Source: Dreissena polymorpha
Taxonomy: Eukaryota > Mollusca > Bivalvia > Myida > Dreissenidae
Reading direction: 5' to 3'
Assembly (NCBI RefSeq): GCF_020536995.1
Contig: NC_068356.1
Coordinates: 85,773,907 to 85,837,906, forward strand
Length of the DNA stretch: 64,000 nt
Shown one piece after another: positions 12,713 to 24,769 of this stretch (its first letter is position 1; each line of letters begins with the position of its first letter). The translations under genes and the position numbers were made by a program. The notes under the pieces are model-generated. The model was not told the DNA's origin. It saw only the letters and a program-made list of their open reading frames with translations, and searched no databases.

Positions 12713-13289
12713 TTTCTATTATTTCTGCTGGGCTAAGTGTTAGGAATGGATCCATTTCATGACTAAAAAACCTTCAATACGTTGAATTAACCGTTCTAAG
12801 ACTGTGACCTCAGCTTTATGCATGATTTTGTGTTAAATATCGTATAACATATTTAATACTGTATTTTTAAGGCACTTTGTCGTTTTACTTTAATAAAAGT
12901 CTATCGGAAAAGAGTATCTCTTCTCATAGTGTTTCTGAAGATTTACTATTTTTATATACAGCCGTCTCAATTCCTTTATTTTAAATATAAATGTTCTTCC
13001 TGTATACAATCAACTGCCACCTCCTACGCTTAACAGCTAAACGTATGTCGTTTTCAAAGAAGAATAGATGTGTTCTTCATTTCTATGCAATATGTAAGGT
13101 ACATCTCAACAAGAAACCATAACCCTGTACTGAGACAACTATTGGGTAGATAACGGGTAACGTCAAAATCATCCCTGTTCTGTTATTGAGAAGGACGATG
13201 CAATCGCTGTTTTACATGGCAAAAACTGGACTGGGTACTCGAAATTCACGCTTAAGGCTTTTCACTAGGACCCTTCCAATTATCAGCGT

Positions 13290-13700
13290 GAACCTAATAC
13301 ACTTACCTCCTTACTCCCGCAACGTTCTGTTCAGAGTATGAGTTCCTGTAATGTTACACTTACCTTTTTACCCCCGCACTGTTTTGTTTAGAGTATACGT
13401 TCCTGTAAGGTTACACTAACCTCCTAAATCCCGCACTGTTTTGTTCAAAGTATGAGTTCCTGTAATGTTACACTAACCTCCTTATTCCCGCACTGTTTTG
13501 TTTAGAGTATGAGTTCCTGTAATGTTACACTAACCTCCTAAATCACGCACTGTTTTGTTTAGAGTATGAGTTCCTGTAATTTTACACTAACCTCCTAAAT
13601 CCCGCACTGTTTTGTTCAGAGTATGAGTTCCTGTAATTTTACACTAACCTCCTAAATCCCGCACTGTTTTGTTCAGAGTATGAGTTCCTGTAATGTCTGT
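13290..13700. repeat. Minisatellite, about 59-bp unit, about 7 copies
   Basis: The units share GAGTATGAGTTCCTGTAAT, then TTACACTAACCTCCT and CCCGCACTGTTTTGTT. The right-hand units are almost identical, while the left-hand ones are more diverged. Confidence 0.9.
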
Positions 13701-14406
13701 GAGCTTGTTCGCGTGCTGTATAACTGTGTATGGCCCATACGAATAAAACAGCTAGTGACGGTCCACTCCCATATAAGTTATGCTTACAAATTTCTGAACA
13801 TATATTAACTATGCTTCTAAACACAAGTATTCAAAATTATTAAGCTTCTTTTATTTATAAAGACCTATTTATTATTTATTTATGGAAATATCTTCATTTT
13901 AATTCACCGTGAATGTTACAGCATCTCGTACTTCTGCCTATTTATTTCAAAGCAAAAAGCATTCACGATTATTATCAATTGTTACATGGGACTTGTATGT
14001 GTAAACGACATTTTTTGGATTTAAAACTAATTGCGAGCACAATGTTTTTATTTAATAGTGTAGTATGAACTGTGTTTAAATATCTCTTTTCGGCACATCC
14101 CAGTGTATTATTAACTATTTATTTTATAGAAATTGTCATCATTTTATTATACGTCTATAAATAATAAAAGAAAACAGTGCGTAAATCAGACAATTATAAA
14201 AGTAGCTAAGTAAAACGGCTCGAGTGTTTGAACTATTATTTCAATTGTGAAGTCCGTTAAATAACACGAGTGTTTGATTCTAAACGGAATGTTTAATTTA
14301 TTATGGTTCTCATCTGATACGAAAATAAAGGATATTAATGAAGACTATTCTCAGTTGCCAGATTGTTAAGTTAATTTTCATAAGGCGTTTTCATTGGTCA
14401 CTCATT

Positions 14407-14909
14407 AAAGGGGCCTTGTCACAGATTTTGGCATGTTTAGAAGTTTGTCATTAAATGCTTTATATTGATGAATGTAAACATAAAATTTTAAAAGCTCCAG
14501 TAAAAAATCAAAAATTAAATTTAAACAAGGAAAAAAAGTAGCCCGCAATAAGGCTAGAACCAGTGACCCCCGGGATCCTGAAGTAAAAACGATTTAGCCA
14601 ACTGAGCTATTCTGCCAAGCATACATAACATGCGTATTTTATACTTTATATAAGCAATCTTCGTAGTTTCAAAAAATTAAACAACAACAACAGAACTCTC
14701 CAAATTTTTCAATCGTTTCGCGTTGCAACGCTTTATAATTTTTAGGTTTTTAAATCGTCAAAAGATGCATATAATGGCTATATTAGACCATGGCAAATGT
14801 TCAGTAATACTGTTTCCTCACAAATATCATAACTAAACCGAAAATTTGCGAATCTGAAACAATTTTTTTCAATTTTGTCAATTTACCAAACCGTGAAAAG
14901 ATCCTTTTA
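14407..14909 (-). mobile_element. TIR element with tRNA-like core, copy 1
   Basis: The ends AAAGGGGCCTTGTCAC and GTGAAAAGATCCTTTT are inverted repeats. The interior holds, on the minus strand, a box-A/box-B-like segment (about 14545-14620: GAACCAGTGACCCC on plus, AGCTATTCTGCC beyond it). The same body is seen at 25234, 30931, 53552, 61165 and 62204. Confidence 0.8.
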
Positions 14910-15164
14910 AAAACAAAATTCGTGATGAATAAAATCTAAGACACCAAGTTGAATTCCAGTTCAAATATTGTTTAACACGTAAAACGCGTTACCATTGTAA
15001 CAGCTAATTTCTCAAACTGTTTATGAGCAGTTTATAAAACGTTCGTCATGGACGAAAGTAGATTTTGTCATGTAAAACTACTGGTCAATTTCCAGCGGAG
15101 CAGCTAACACCACATGGTATCGGCAAGTCCCAAACCCCAAGATGCTTTTTGTGATTGTTTGTAA

Positions 15165-15302
15165 ATGAAAAAAGCTGTTTATGTGATCGTGGCGTTCATA
15201 TCAGCTGTTGGTGCCGTTTCTTTGAATGCGAATGATTATGCCGTTCTTTCGGTTTGTAACAGCGATGCGTTATTAACACTTTTTCGGACGGGACGTCAAT
15301 AA
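15165..15302 (+). CDS. Short ORF with a signal-peptide-like start
   Basis: The frame is 45 codons long. It begins MKKAVYVIVAFISAVGAVSL, with a basic N-terminus, a hydrophobic core and small residues at a plausible cleavage site, followed by a short tail with one Cys. It is either a very small secreted peptide or the first exon of a gene whose other exons I cannot find. No clear donor lies before the stop. It lies 0.8 kb beyond the 3' end of the minus-strand secreted gene. Function unknown. Confidence 0.3.
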   Translation: MKKAVYVIVAFISAVGAVSLNANDYAVLSVCNSDALLTLFRTGRQ

Positions 15303-16089
15303 CATGTAGCGACGACTCTTTATAAATATCTTCCTATTAACGTACAATGAACTGTGTGTTTTACAGAATAAACGAATTCCTTGAGTAAACAACAATATTA
15401 TTTTTGATAAACTCATAATTTATGAATTTAAATTCAATTTAATTTGTGATTGCTTACTACAAAATTATCGACAATGAGCCTTTGTTAACATTACACAGTT
15501 TTCGAATGACTGGGTGTGGTAACGACCTGGCAAAACTACCAGCTGACCATCCATCTTAATATGGTCACCTGAGAACAACGGTCATATGTCTACAACGGTC
15601 ATTGTCTATTCAAAACGACGCACGAAATAATATGCTATTCAAAACCACAGAGCCACGAACGTTACATTTTGATAAAGCAAATAAAAAAACTATATACTAA
15701 ACAGACATTGTTCTGTGTCATTTTTCTTTTTCATTATATCGAGCTGAGTTTTATGCTGACGAACAACGTAATAGTAATCAAATATATCATAGTATGTTTC
15801 TTACATTTGCTTACACAAATATTTATATAGAAAAAAGTTATGTGTGTTGTATTGCTTCCTCAAATCTGTATCAAAATTATGCCTTTAGGGTAATTAAATT
15901 ATCCATCTTTAAAACTAGAACAACGCATTAACAACAAGATAGATGTATTAATTTCAAATGTCTACGACAACAACAACAGTATGGTGTTATTTTAACAACT
16001 CCTTGCAGAAGATGTTTTCGTCGTATTTCTCTTCGACAAAATGTAAGATATGAAACAAATGTATTCCTCTTACCAAAACCCTTACACTT

Positions 16090-19000
16090 TTAGCAAAATA
16101 AGTACGATTGCATTGTTTCACACAAAAGCGAAACATGCAAAGCTACCATCAGCATTAATGAAGTGCACCTATTTGCGACTGCGTCATTTCCCGCCAAACA
16201 AGATGCGCATGCGTAAGTATCCAAGATGGTGCTATAGAAACCTTGCCATACGGCCAGGTGCTTGCTATCCGTGCAGTACGTTGGTAGGATCGTTACCAAG
16301 GCCGTGTTCTTTAACGTGGTCGCAAGGCTGAAAGAACAAAAAGCGGGTAGAAATAAAATTGGTAAGTAATTAAGGTACTTGAAGTATGTAGGGCTGTTAC
16401 CAATGTAGTGTTTGAACATGGTCGAAAGCCTGCAAAACAGTAGTTTGTTACATGATTAGTGTGTACCTAAGTTACTACTATCATACTTGTATGATGGCAG
16501 GATCGTTGTTCGTAATGTGGTTGCAGGGCTAAAAAAGTAGATTGTTATAAGATTAGTAAAAAAGGAATCTTATATCCGTACAGGAAGTGAACAGGAACAG
16601 TTACATTGCGATTTTCGTTAACGTTATCACCAGGCTAAAAGTATCAATCGCCATCTTAAATGTGTCGTAAAAAGGCGATAAGTGCAGTTATGAGAAAGGT
16701 AAATGGGTGTTTGGTTTCTCCGCTTGCTATGACTGTTTTCTGTATTGAAGTGCAAATAAATACTGTAAGGTGATTTAGGTTCAAGGTTACTAACAATTAC
16801 TGCATCACAAGCAAGTACCAAACACTTCATTTTCAACTAAACACGAGCGCCAAAACATGCATATTCTTATATTTGCTAATTCAAAAACAGAATAGACGCA
16901 ATTTAAGTATTGAACATCTATCACACCCACCAGTGGCATACAATTACCAACAATATAGTAAAATTGTATTTATGACGGTGAAGCACAAACATAGAGGCTT
17001 CGATACGTATTTTAAAATGTACCCGCATATCTCAATGTCGGTAGCGGTGGTGGGCAATGCGTCGACGTTGGTCGCAAATGTGGCTTGAGCTGTCCCATAG
17101 GTGGTCCTGTGAGCAGAACTGACGACGGACATACATGCCCTGGCTTCAGCTAGAATTCGAAACAGAATGGCGTTAAAAAAAATGGTCAACAGTTATCAAT
17201 CCAGCACATGTAGATGGCACGTGGTTCAACCATATTATGCAGACAAAGAGAAAGCAAGCTATTTGTGTTTGTGAATTTAAAGTTATATGCTTGTGCTTTT
17301 TTATGATTTAAAATAAATTATTTTAAAAGATGGTAGGATGTTCACAATTCGTGCCTAATCCCGGAACCGTGCAATTGTGAATACTTGCACAAAGGTTGTG
17401 TTTAAGAAATAAAGTATTGTGATAAAAAAGTTGAATAAAAATGTATTGTTAACACAATCAAATGAAGATTTGATTTGATCAAGTATTTGCCTAAATGGTT
17501 AATAGAAGCTCTTGGTTGCGTAGTTACAAGGACGTAAATAATGAAAAAAGAAGTCAAATTTCAAATCGAAATAATGGTTTTATAGTTTAAAGCGAGACAA
17601 TCTTTTGTCCATCATCAGGTTTGTTATTATAAACAGGAAGTAGACGTCTGTATGCGTTAATTGCTAAATAAATACATGGCATACCAATTTGCACTATATT
17701 TCTAACGTCGGACAAAATGGGAAACAACAATACTGCTAACATTCAAATACAACGACAGACAACCTTTGACAATAGAACAATAAAATTTTAAGTATTTCTG
17801 ACATGGGCAACGGATAATTTTGAGTTTATATGGCACAATACCTGGTATTGAAACGTGCACATACAACTATATTTCACCTTGCTGACACGACACTTTCCGC
17901 TTTTATGACATTTTTCGTTAAAATGAAGTCTCTCATTAGCAAAAATCCAATTTGGCGGAAAGTGTCGTCCCTGATTAGCCTGTGCGGACTGCACTGGCTA
18001 ATCTGGGATGACACTTTACGCACATGCATTATGCCCAGTTTTCTCAGAACACGACTCAAATAAAAATAAAACAGAGCCTCTATCCAGCTTATGCTCTTTT
18101 TTTAAACCCAATGAAACATCCACTGCATCTGCAGGAGAGCGGCAATAGTAGTAAACGTGGTCTTTTATATATGGCACGCAAGAACGAAAAACAATATACA
18201 CATTCGCAACACATACCAACATAACATAAACTGGCGTCACCGACTTTGGATTAATGCAATTCATTGTGTTTTTTTCTGATGGCCAAAACTTTAAACTCTG
18301 TATTATACCTTTCAACTCGTTCGCGCACAAATTGGTGTACGCGGACACGAGATTATCTCCCTTGTCCCGGAACAACTTCAAACTCTTCGCGTCCTGTTTA
18401 CAGCCGTCAAATATATTGTTGATACACGTTTTTAAAGCAGCTCCCACGTAACTGAAATATTGCAAATACCATTTTATTTGACAGTGCAATGATTTTATTT
18501 ATCAGTTCCTTTGCAGAAAAGAAAGAAAAGGCAGCTGATAAAAAGATGTAATGCATATGTATTTATCGGCATTAACAGATTGAGAGAAAAAAATCATATA
18601 TCCGTTTTACATATAATGTCAAATTTATAATGTCAACACGAATGGCCGCTTCTTTTATCATCATTATAATTTTGTTATATTTAGCAGACGTGATATTCTA
18701 AATTTTCGTATCAGTATTTCTAAATAATGCTTAATTTCTTTCATGTGGCGAATATGTATCAAATTGTTAAGTCTTATGCGTTGCGTTGCATCACACTTTC
18801 AAAATAAAATCATTCCAAAAATGAAAATATGTTTATTGTGTGTAAGCGTTAACCGATAAAGAGTGATACAGCTACGAGGAGTTGGCTTTCTTGCAGATCT
18901 AAGTAATCACCTCTCCCATGGGTTACGGTCGACAATGTATTCACGCGTAAAATCATTTCAGTACTAGAGAGATATCCGTTTTCTAACGTGTTCGAATAAA

Positions 19001-20757
19001 ATGCGAGTCATTGCAATTGACATGACGCCTTATCTATGATCGCTCCGCCCACTAGAATTGATCCACCAATCAGCGATCGATTAATCGGGCGCACTCGTTA
19101 GCAACGACCTGTCCGCCATTTTCTAGACAAGCTACGTGTTTAAGTTCACTTTTATTCCAACGAGTTTCTTTTGTTTTCCTCTTTAAAAAAAACGATTAAA
19201 AAATGGTTAAACGGTGTCAATGGGGATTATGTAACTCGCAAAATCGATATCCTGACAGATTAGTTGGTGATATTGAATTTATTTCGTTTCCAAAGCCGAA
19301 AAAAGATCTTGAGAAGTGTTAGAGATGGGTAGGAGCTCGAATGCCTAGATCTCATTTTTTTAAACGAGTTTCCTTTATATTGTTCGGATTTAAAAACGGA
19401 AATGAAATATGGCAAAAACGGTGTAAAAAGGGTTAAATGCAACTCTGACATTTGGTATCCAGAAAGATAAGTTAGATGAATTAAATTTATACCATTTCCA
19501 ACGCGTCAATGCGGTCTTGACAAGAGCGAGTGGAAGCTTCAAGAATTACCGAGATCCCCTTTATAGAACATTAATTTATTTCACAAACTTGAAATGTCAT
19601 ATAAGCAATAACTAAGCATTATTAAGTATGTATTATGTCACGTGTGCATGTAAAATAATTGAAAATTTTGGTACCCAATTCGTGTAACTTTACGAAATCC
19701 CCAGTTAAAAATCGCGTTTCTGTGTGTTATTAATTTATAATAGCCTGACCGTATTCCATTTCGTACAACGCTAATTTTATATCAGACAATGTCCAAACTT
19801 ACTGTGTTTTATTTGCGCTTAAAATTATAGTGATTGATAAATGTCCCATAAGCAATGTTTAATATGATTAATATCACTTTTATACGCAATAACATGTGGG
19901 ATTGAGGTACCCACCCGGCGTCAGAAAGCGCGTAAAACTTCACCGAATTCCCAGTTATAAAGCCTATTTCGTGTCAAATACACGGGTAGAGGGGAATGTT
20001 TCGGTAATAATTTTGTTAATAACACGGGTAAATACCGGTGAAGTGTTAATTTATTGCAAATACCGCCATTACACGTAATAACGGGTTCGATTTCGGTAAG
20101 CGCGCAAGCGTTTGAGAGCGTGTTTAATGTACCGATTTACCCGTTATAAATAGCTGATGTTCTCTTTAATCGTATATTTTTTGCATTTGCAGAATAACTA
20201 AATGGCATCAACCCCTTTACAAGTGTAATATGGTGTTAAACAAGTCCATAAAATCATCCGGAATATCGCGTAAATCTATATGCAGTCTATAGGCAAAGAA
20301 GCCATTTTGGTGTTAGCTTGTCTAGGTTTTCTTCCCGCTGAGTCACGTGATTAAGTGGGCGGAGCGATCACTAATAAGGCGTCATGTCAATTGTCTACAG
20401 TTATGGTCGCTGTATAAAATGCGTAAAATAAATGCAATGTGAAATAAAATAAGCAAATACTTTCATCACGTAAAACAACAGTCATAGTTGAATTGACTAT
20501 CATCACGTGGTGCGTATGGACGGCAGGGATTTGATACGAACTCTGCTCGGACACAGTAAAAATATTTCTGCGCGTAAGTTTTACCTGCACAGATCGCTCT
20601 GTTGGCCAATGGTTCCGAATGGAAACAACCATTTGGTATCCGCCGTGCCAGAGGCATCCTCCATACATTGGTTGAGTACCGAGTTAAGGTAGGCATATGT
20701 ACATTGAGCGTCCGTCAGCTGGGCGATAACTAGGGCCCCTAAAAGTGAAAGGATCAT
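16090..20757 (-). CDS. Secreted cysteine-rich protein, four exons, family not recognised
   Basis: The exons on the minus strand are 20757-20585, 18451-18309, 17149-17023 and 16327-16090. All introns are GT-AG, and the phases (2, 1, 2) join into 226 residues ending in TAA. The N-terminus is a clear signal peptide (MILSLLGALVIAQLTDAQ). The mature part has 12 cysteines at about residues 19, 31, 57, 67, 75, 100, 111, 147, 166, 188, 191 and 202, an even number that fits disulfides. A hydrophobic stretch near residues 205-217 (LMLMVALHVSLLC) could be a membrane or GPI-type tail, although polar residues follow it. Every exon has Cys near its edges. Intron 1 holds a THAP-bearing transposon and intron 2 a MITE. 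I do not recognise the domain; an extracellular role is inferred only from the signal peptide and cysteines. The final acceptor is preceded by a strong pyrimidine tract (CTTTTTGTTCTTTCAG). Confidence 0.72.
16380..16660 (-). repeat. Three degenerate duplicates of the last exon's 5' part
   Basis: On the minus strand, acceptor-like AGs at about 16430, 16529 and 16635 repeat the real acceptor at 16328 with a spacing of about 102, 99 and 106 bp. Each is followed by a version of the exon's opening. The true exon reads LATTLKNTALVTILPTYCTD. The others read LSTMFKHYIGN, PATTLRTTILPSYKYDS, and LVITLTKIAM then a stop, with TSCTD later. This is a tandem exon duplication in decay. Whether any unit is still spliced is unknown. 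Confidence 0.7.
17872..18065. mobile_element. Palindromic GATTAGCCTGTGC MITE, partial
   Basis: It holds the right half of the family: CGACACTTTCCGCTTTTATGA, GTGTCGTCCCTGATTAGCCT, then GCACATGCATTATGCCCAGT. It lies in intron 2 of the minus-strand secreted gene. Confidence 0.8.
19021..20386 (+). mobile_element. P-element-like transposon with two decayed THAP domains
   Basis: Terminal inverted repeats of about 35 bp begin CATGACGCCTTAT and include TGATCGCTCCGCCCACT. The subterminal TCTAGACAAGCTA is also mirrored. The flanks GCAATTGA and TCAATTGT share CAATTG and fit an 8-bp target duplication that has drifted, or a palindromic target. At 19203 an ATG opens a THAP domain (MVKRCQWGLCNSQNRYPDRL, then FISFPKPKKDLEKC) that stops at a TAG right after the Cys. 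A second, worse copy follows at about 19420-19545 (CNSDIWYPER, then KFIPFPTRQCGLDKSEW). THAP is the DNA-binding domain of P-type transposases, and CATGA ends suit that family. No transposase core remains. It sits in intron 1 of the secreted gene. Confidence 0.75.
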
Positions 20758-21395
20758 GTAAAGTAGATCCCAATAAATTAAAATCACATAATCAAAAAAA
20801 AAGTAATGGAAATAATTGCTCTTGGAACAAAACTGTTGATTGTAATTGTCTCTCATATGTGCGTGTATTCGGTTTTAAGTTCATATATTTGTTTTTTCTC
20901 GATCGTGAACTATTAATAAATGTATATTTATAAACTTTAAACTGCATAAAATACCAAATGTTGTTTGACCAAACAGTAATTGAAAGCGAGTATGTTATTC
21001 CATGTAATACGCATATACGAATCTATTTCTCGTATTTATTTGCTGAACCAAAACGTGTGTGTATGTGTAATATGAAGAAATCGATACTGATTATAAAGTG
21101 TTTTTGTTCGTTTTTTTAGAGTTGCAATGTACTACCATTTTACATTATGACAATGGTATTACGCAAATCAAACGCGGCCCTAATGATTGACAAAAATGAC
21201 CGTAGTAAACTGTGACAAACGGACTTTTGGGGAACAAAACTGTCAAAAACGGACGTTTATACAATTACAATAATTTCCGTTTACCGTTGTTCATTAGTAA
21301 ATTCCTCAAATCGACCGTACGCTTTCATTAGAACATTATTAAATAGTGTTACAAACTAGTAGTACGAAGTTCAAGTAGTAGTAGTAGTAGTAAAA
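20758..21395. other. Upstream region of the minus-strand gene
   Basis: AT-rich. This should contain the promoter of the secreted gene, but I see no convincing TATA/Inr pair on the minus strand. No other gene recognised. Confidence 0.3.
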
Positions 21396-21396
21396 G

Positions 21397-21639
21397 TGGT
21401 GGTGAGATGGTGGTGGTGGTGGTGGTGGTGGTGGTGGTGGTGGTGGTGGTGGTGGTGGTGGTGGTGGTGGTGGTGGTGGTGGTGGTGGTGGTGGTGGTGG
21501 TGGTGGTGGTGGTGGTGGTGGTGGTGGTGGTGGTGGTGGTGGTGGTGGTGGTGGTGGTGGTGGTGGTGGTGGTGGTGGTGGTGGTGGTGGTGGTGGTGGT
21601 GGTGGTGGTGGTGGTGGTGGTGGTGGTGGTGGTGGTGGT
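21397..21639. repeat. (GGT)n microsatellite, about 77 pure units
   Basis: After a short AGT run and an interrupted GGT start, an uninterrupted GGT tract of about 230 bp runs to 21639. Long poly-Trp and poly-Val frames through it are artefacts. Confidence 0.97.
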
Positions 21640-22744
21640 AGAAGAAGTATTAAATTATTAATATTTTTAATATCAATTAGTCTTACCTAAGCATATCGAT
21701 ACAAATGTCCTTTTCTTTCTTGGCATCCAAACTGATCCAAAAAGTGACATTTTTATAACATGCTCAAAATATCACAACAAGAACAAATATTGTGCAATTT
21801 ATCCAACAACACTCTCATAAATATAATAATTATAATATTTTATTTTATTTATGCCTTCACTAGGTTATCAACAGTAAGTTTTGTCGATGTGAAGAGAATC
21901 GTTTATATTCACCAATATTTAGATCAAATGCCAATGACATATCGATAAGACTTAAAAAGGCACCAAATTAGTCAAAACGAATCGTTCGTACGCAACATTG
22001 AGCTCAAATCTAAATACTATTAAAGGCGACGTACCTGAGGTTGTTTTCCTTTCGTTTCTATTTCACTTGCAATTGTATATATACGGAATGAGCTAATAAA
22101 TTTATTGACAACGTTTATTGACAGAGTTTATTGACAGAGTGAATCGCTGGATTATGGCAAACATCTTAACCACTTGTCTTAAGTGGCTCATACATAATGC
22201 GGCAGCAACACATAAAACAAATTTCCATCGTTTCTCTCATTCAAAACTTCGCTTGATCAATCATGGACTTGCAGTACATTTTAATGACCGAAGTGATGTT
22301 CGTTTTATTTACTCATTAATATCCACTATTGTTAGGGAAGGAATCTGTGTAAAAAAAAGTTTGTAAATGTATCAAGCGGTGGTAAATAAGCCCCTTTAAG
22401 CATGCTACGATAAAGCACCGCAGTCAATGCTAATGTTATGTGCGCAATTATAGAACTATTTCGGAACTTTATCAATCACTAGGTACAAATACTGTTATAT
22501 GCACGCGTTTCACATGAATGTTCGCAAATTTACAAAAGATTTGAGGCCATGGTATTCAATTAAATTACATAAACCCTTGGAATTATATCAATGTTATTTT
22601 TATCACATGTAAATAAGTTAAATAAGCCGTGTTTACTGAGTTCTAAATGATTATAATTTATTTGAATCAGTAGATATTACTTAAAGAATTGGTTTCAACG
22701 CATTTTTGAATCTTCATACATTTTAGGTTTTTATTGTGTTGATT
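21640..22744. other. No gene recognised
   Basis: AT-rich. A frame at 22118-22366 is open but has no recognisable domain and no good flanking splice signals. Confidence 0.3.
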
Positions 22745-22960
22745 GAAAAGGCCCTGTCTAAACGCCATCGAGACATCTTTCGCTTCCAAACGTCTTTTTA
22801 AATTTTTCTGTATCAATTCAACAGCGGTTATGTTCTTATGCAAACATCTGTAGAGTTTGAACTGGCAGATAAATACATTGTATCGCTTCACAAAAATGAT
22901 CTGTGTTTGTTTAATGTTGGAAAAAATGTTCCTTTTGTTCGCACGCCAATTATAAATGAA
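22745..22960. repeat. Diverged local duplication, left member
   Basis: It matches 24770-24960 in the same orientation. Both have TCTTC then AACAGCGGTTATGT/CCGCGGTTATGT, GCAAACA, GATAAATA.ATTGTATCGCTTC, and GTTCCTTTT or GTTTCCTTTT with the same spacing. On the minus strand both read KRYN.FI, so a shared ancestral minus-strand feature is possible. Confidence 0.5.
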
Positions 22961-23141
22961 TAGTTTAAAAAAAATAAAACTTGGTACAATGCTTTTATTG
23001 GAGCATGCTAATATACAGCACGATTTGAATATCTGTTTCTCGTTCGAACAGCTCGTTATATCTCTCGTGAAATCTTATTGGTGAACTTATAATTCGTCCA
23101 ATATCAGACAAGAAAACGCTTGTTGGCCTACTCTCACTTAC

Positions 23142-23267
23142 CATGTGGATGACGAATATTTGCTTGTATATGACATATTATCTCTGTGTCTCTAAGAACA
23201 GTCGGCACATAGGACACGTTCGTGAAGGTACAGCCGTAAGTGTCACAGTTCCAATCCAGGGTTACCC
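23142..23267 (-). CDS. Single phase 1-1 exon of an unidentified extracellular-type gene
   Basis: On the minus strand, GTTTTGTTTTAGTCAG is followed by an open 126-base stretch that ends in CATG and the consensus donor GTAAGTGAG. Read in phase 1 it is open throughout (GVTLDWNCDTYGCTFTNVSY, then PTVLRDTEIICH, IQANIRHPH), with three Cys and one N-glycosylation sequon (NVS). Symmetric 1-1 phase is typical of extracellular modules. I could not find its neighbouring exons with confidence and do not recognise the domain. Confidence 0.5.
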
Positions 23268-24769
23268 CTGACTAAAACAAAACAATTAATCTAATAAACG
23301 CGAACAGAAAAATATTACTGTCATTTTTGCTATTGTATGGGGTTTTATGAATGATTAATATTAACTTAATATAACTTTATTCATTCAAATTTTATTTTCT
23401 GTCACGATTGGCAAGTTTGGAAAATGGCAGCGTAACCCCTCAATAATTGTGAAAGGAAAACGCGAATCTAGTATTTTACATCACTGCCAGTGTCTTATCA
23501 TCAAACCTTTCGTTTGGGACCCATTTGAGAGTCAACCTAGGTAAACCTCGTGTAGTTACGATAGATTCGATTAAGCGTGCTGATTTGAAAAGCCTCTAAA
23601 CAGCTTTACTTTCACGAAGTTTAGTTTAATTCAAGTTTGAGCTAGATTGTATTGATAGCCTTGGTTTAACTGTGCTGCTTTTTAGTCCGTTAACTAAGTT
23701 TAACCAGTATACTAATATTAAGAACGCTCCCAGAGCTTGCATCAAACTCATGGCCTCTCGGTCGACAGTCGGACACAATATGCATTAATAACTGCGATAC
23801 AACCTTCATGCATCACGAATCTTTGTACATAATATGCGCTATATTAGCTAACCGGCGATAATGTCACGCATGCTGTTTTTCAATACTAGATAAAAAAAAA
23901 ACATTTGTATATCAGGCAAGCCCAACCTATCTGCCAAGTGTGAATCACTTAAGCAATTAAGATTTTAACATTGGTCCGGAATTCAACTACAAAAACAACA
24001 TCTACGTGACGTCAGTAATTTCATGTTAATATAGCGCTTTCAAAATTAATCTATCTTTTCAAACTAGAGAGCTTTCCAAATTATTCCGTCTGTTTAATTT
24101 TTTTAATTCAATCAATAATGTCTGTGAAAATTTTAATAAAATGTTTAACTTAATGACCATTGTGATATTTGTTTTTTATCTATGTCACTTATGGACGTTT
24201 TATTTTTTCGATTTCTGCAGTTGTCCTTTTAGCATGCATTTATAACATACAGTAGAGATTATGTTGCACAATGATTAAACATATTCGTCAATCTGATAAA
24301 AGTCAAAACAAAGTACACATTATTGGTCCTTAATGTCATTATAAATCAAAATATATTTTGACATGTCAATTTTTACTTGCACGTGTTCATTTATGTCGGG
24401 CTCGTAATTTGCTTATGTGTACGGCTTGAGTTTATATGGTTTAGCCCTACGAAAAAACATGCCTTTGTCGGTATAACATAGCAAAAATGCTATATCATAT
24501 TATACAACATAAGCCGCTCTATTTAGTAACTTTTTTGAAGGGGTAACATTAACTTTATAAACTAATATAATTAAAGATAAAAAATATTAACTTGCCTATT
24601 GAGGAACTTTGTTGTACTCATTATTCTTGTTGTTGTCCTTTTATTTAAATATTTCTAAGTCGTCTGTCAAAATGTGTACATGATTGTTTGTATTCAATAT
24701 CTCAACATTAAAAAATACAAGTTACAGTTTGTCACGATTTTGACATCGTCTAGATATGTTTAAGTTCCA
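23268..24769. other. No gene recognised
   Basis: AT-rich, with no recurrent repeat or splice-flanked frame that I can defend. It may be intron of the gene owning the exon at 23142-23267. Confidence 0.3.

Noticed and set aside
13290-13700. CRISPR-like array of regular repeats
   Set aside because: The units are contiguous 59-bp tandem repeats without unique spacers, and the DNA is animal.
16196-16232. NRF1-like TGCGCATGCG and YY1-like AAGATGG promoter
   Set aside because: These bases lie in the coding last exon of the minus-strand secreted gene, so a bidirectional promoter is not supported.
19203-19325. A host THAP gene
   Set aside because: The domain stops early, is duplicated in decayed form and lies between matching inverted ends, so it belongs to a transposon.
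21396-21661. Long poly-Trp and poly-Val open frames
   Set aside because: They are translations of a pure GGT microsatellite, with no start context, splice signal or other residues.
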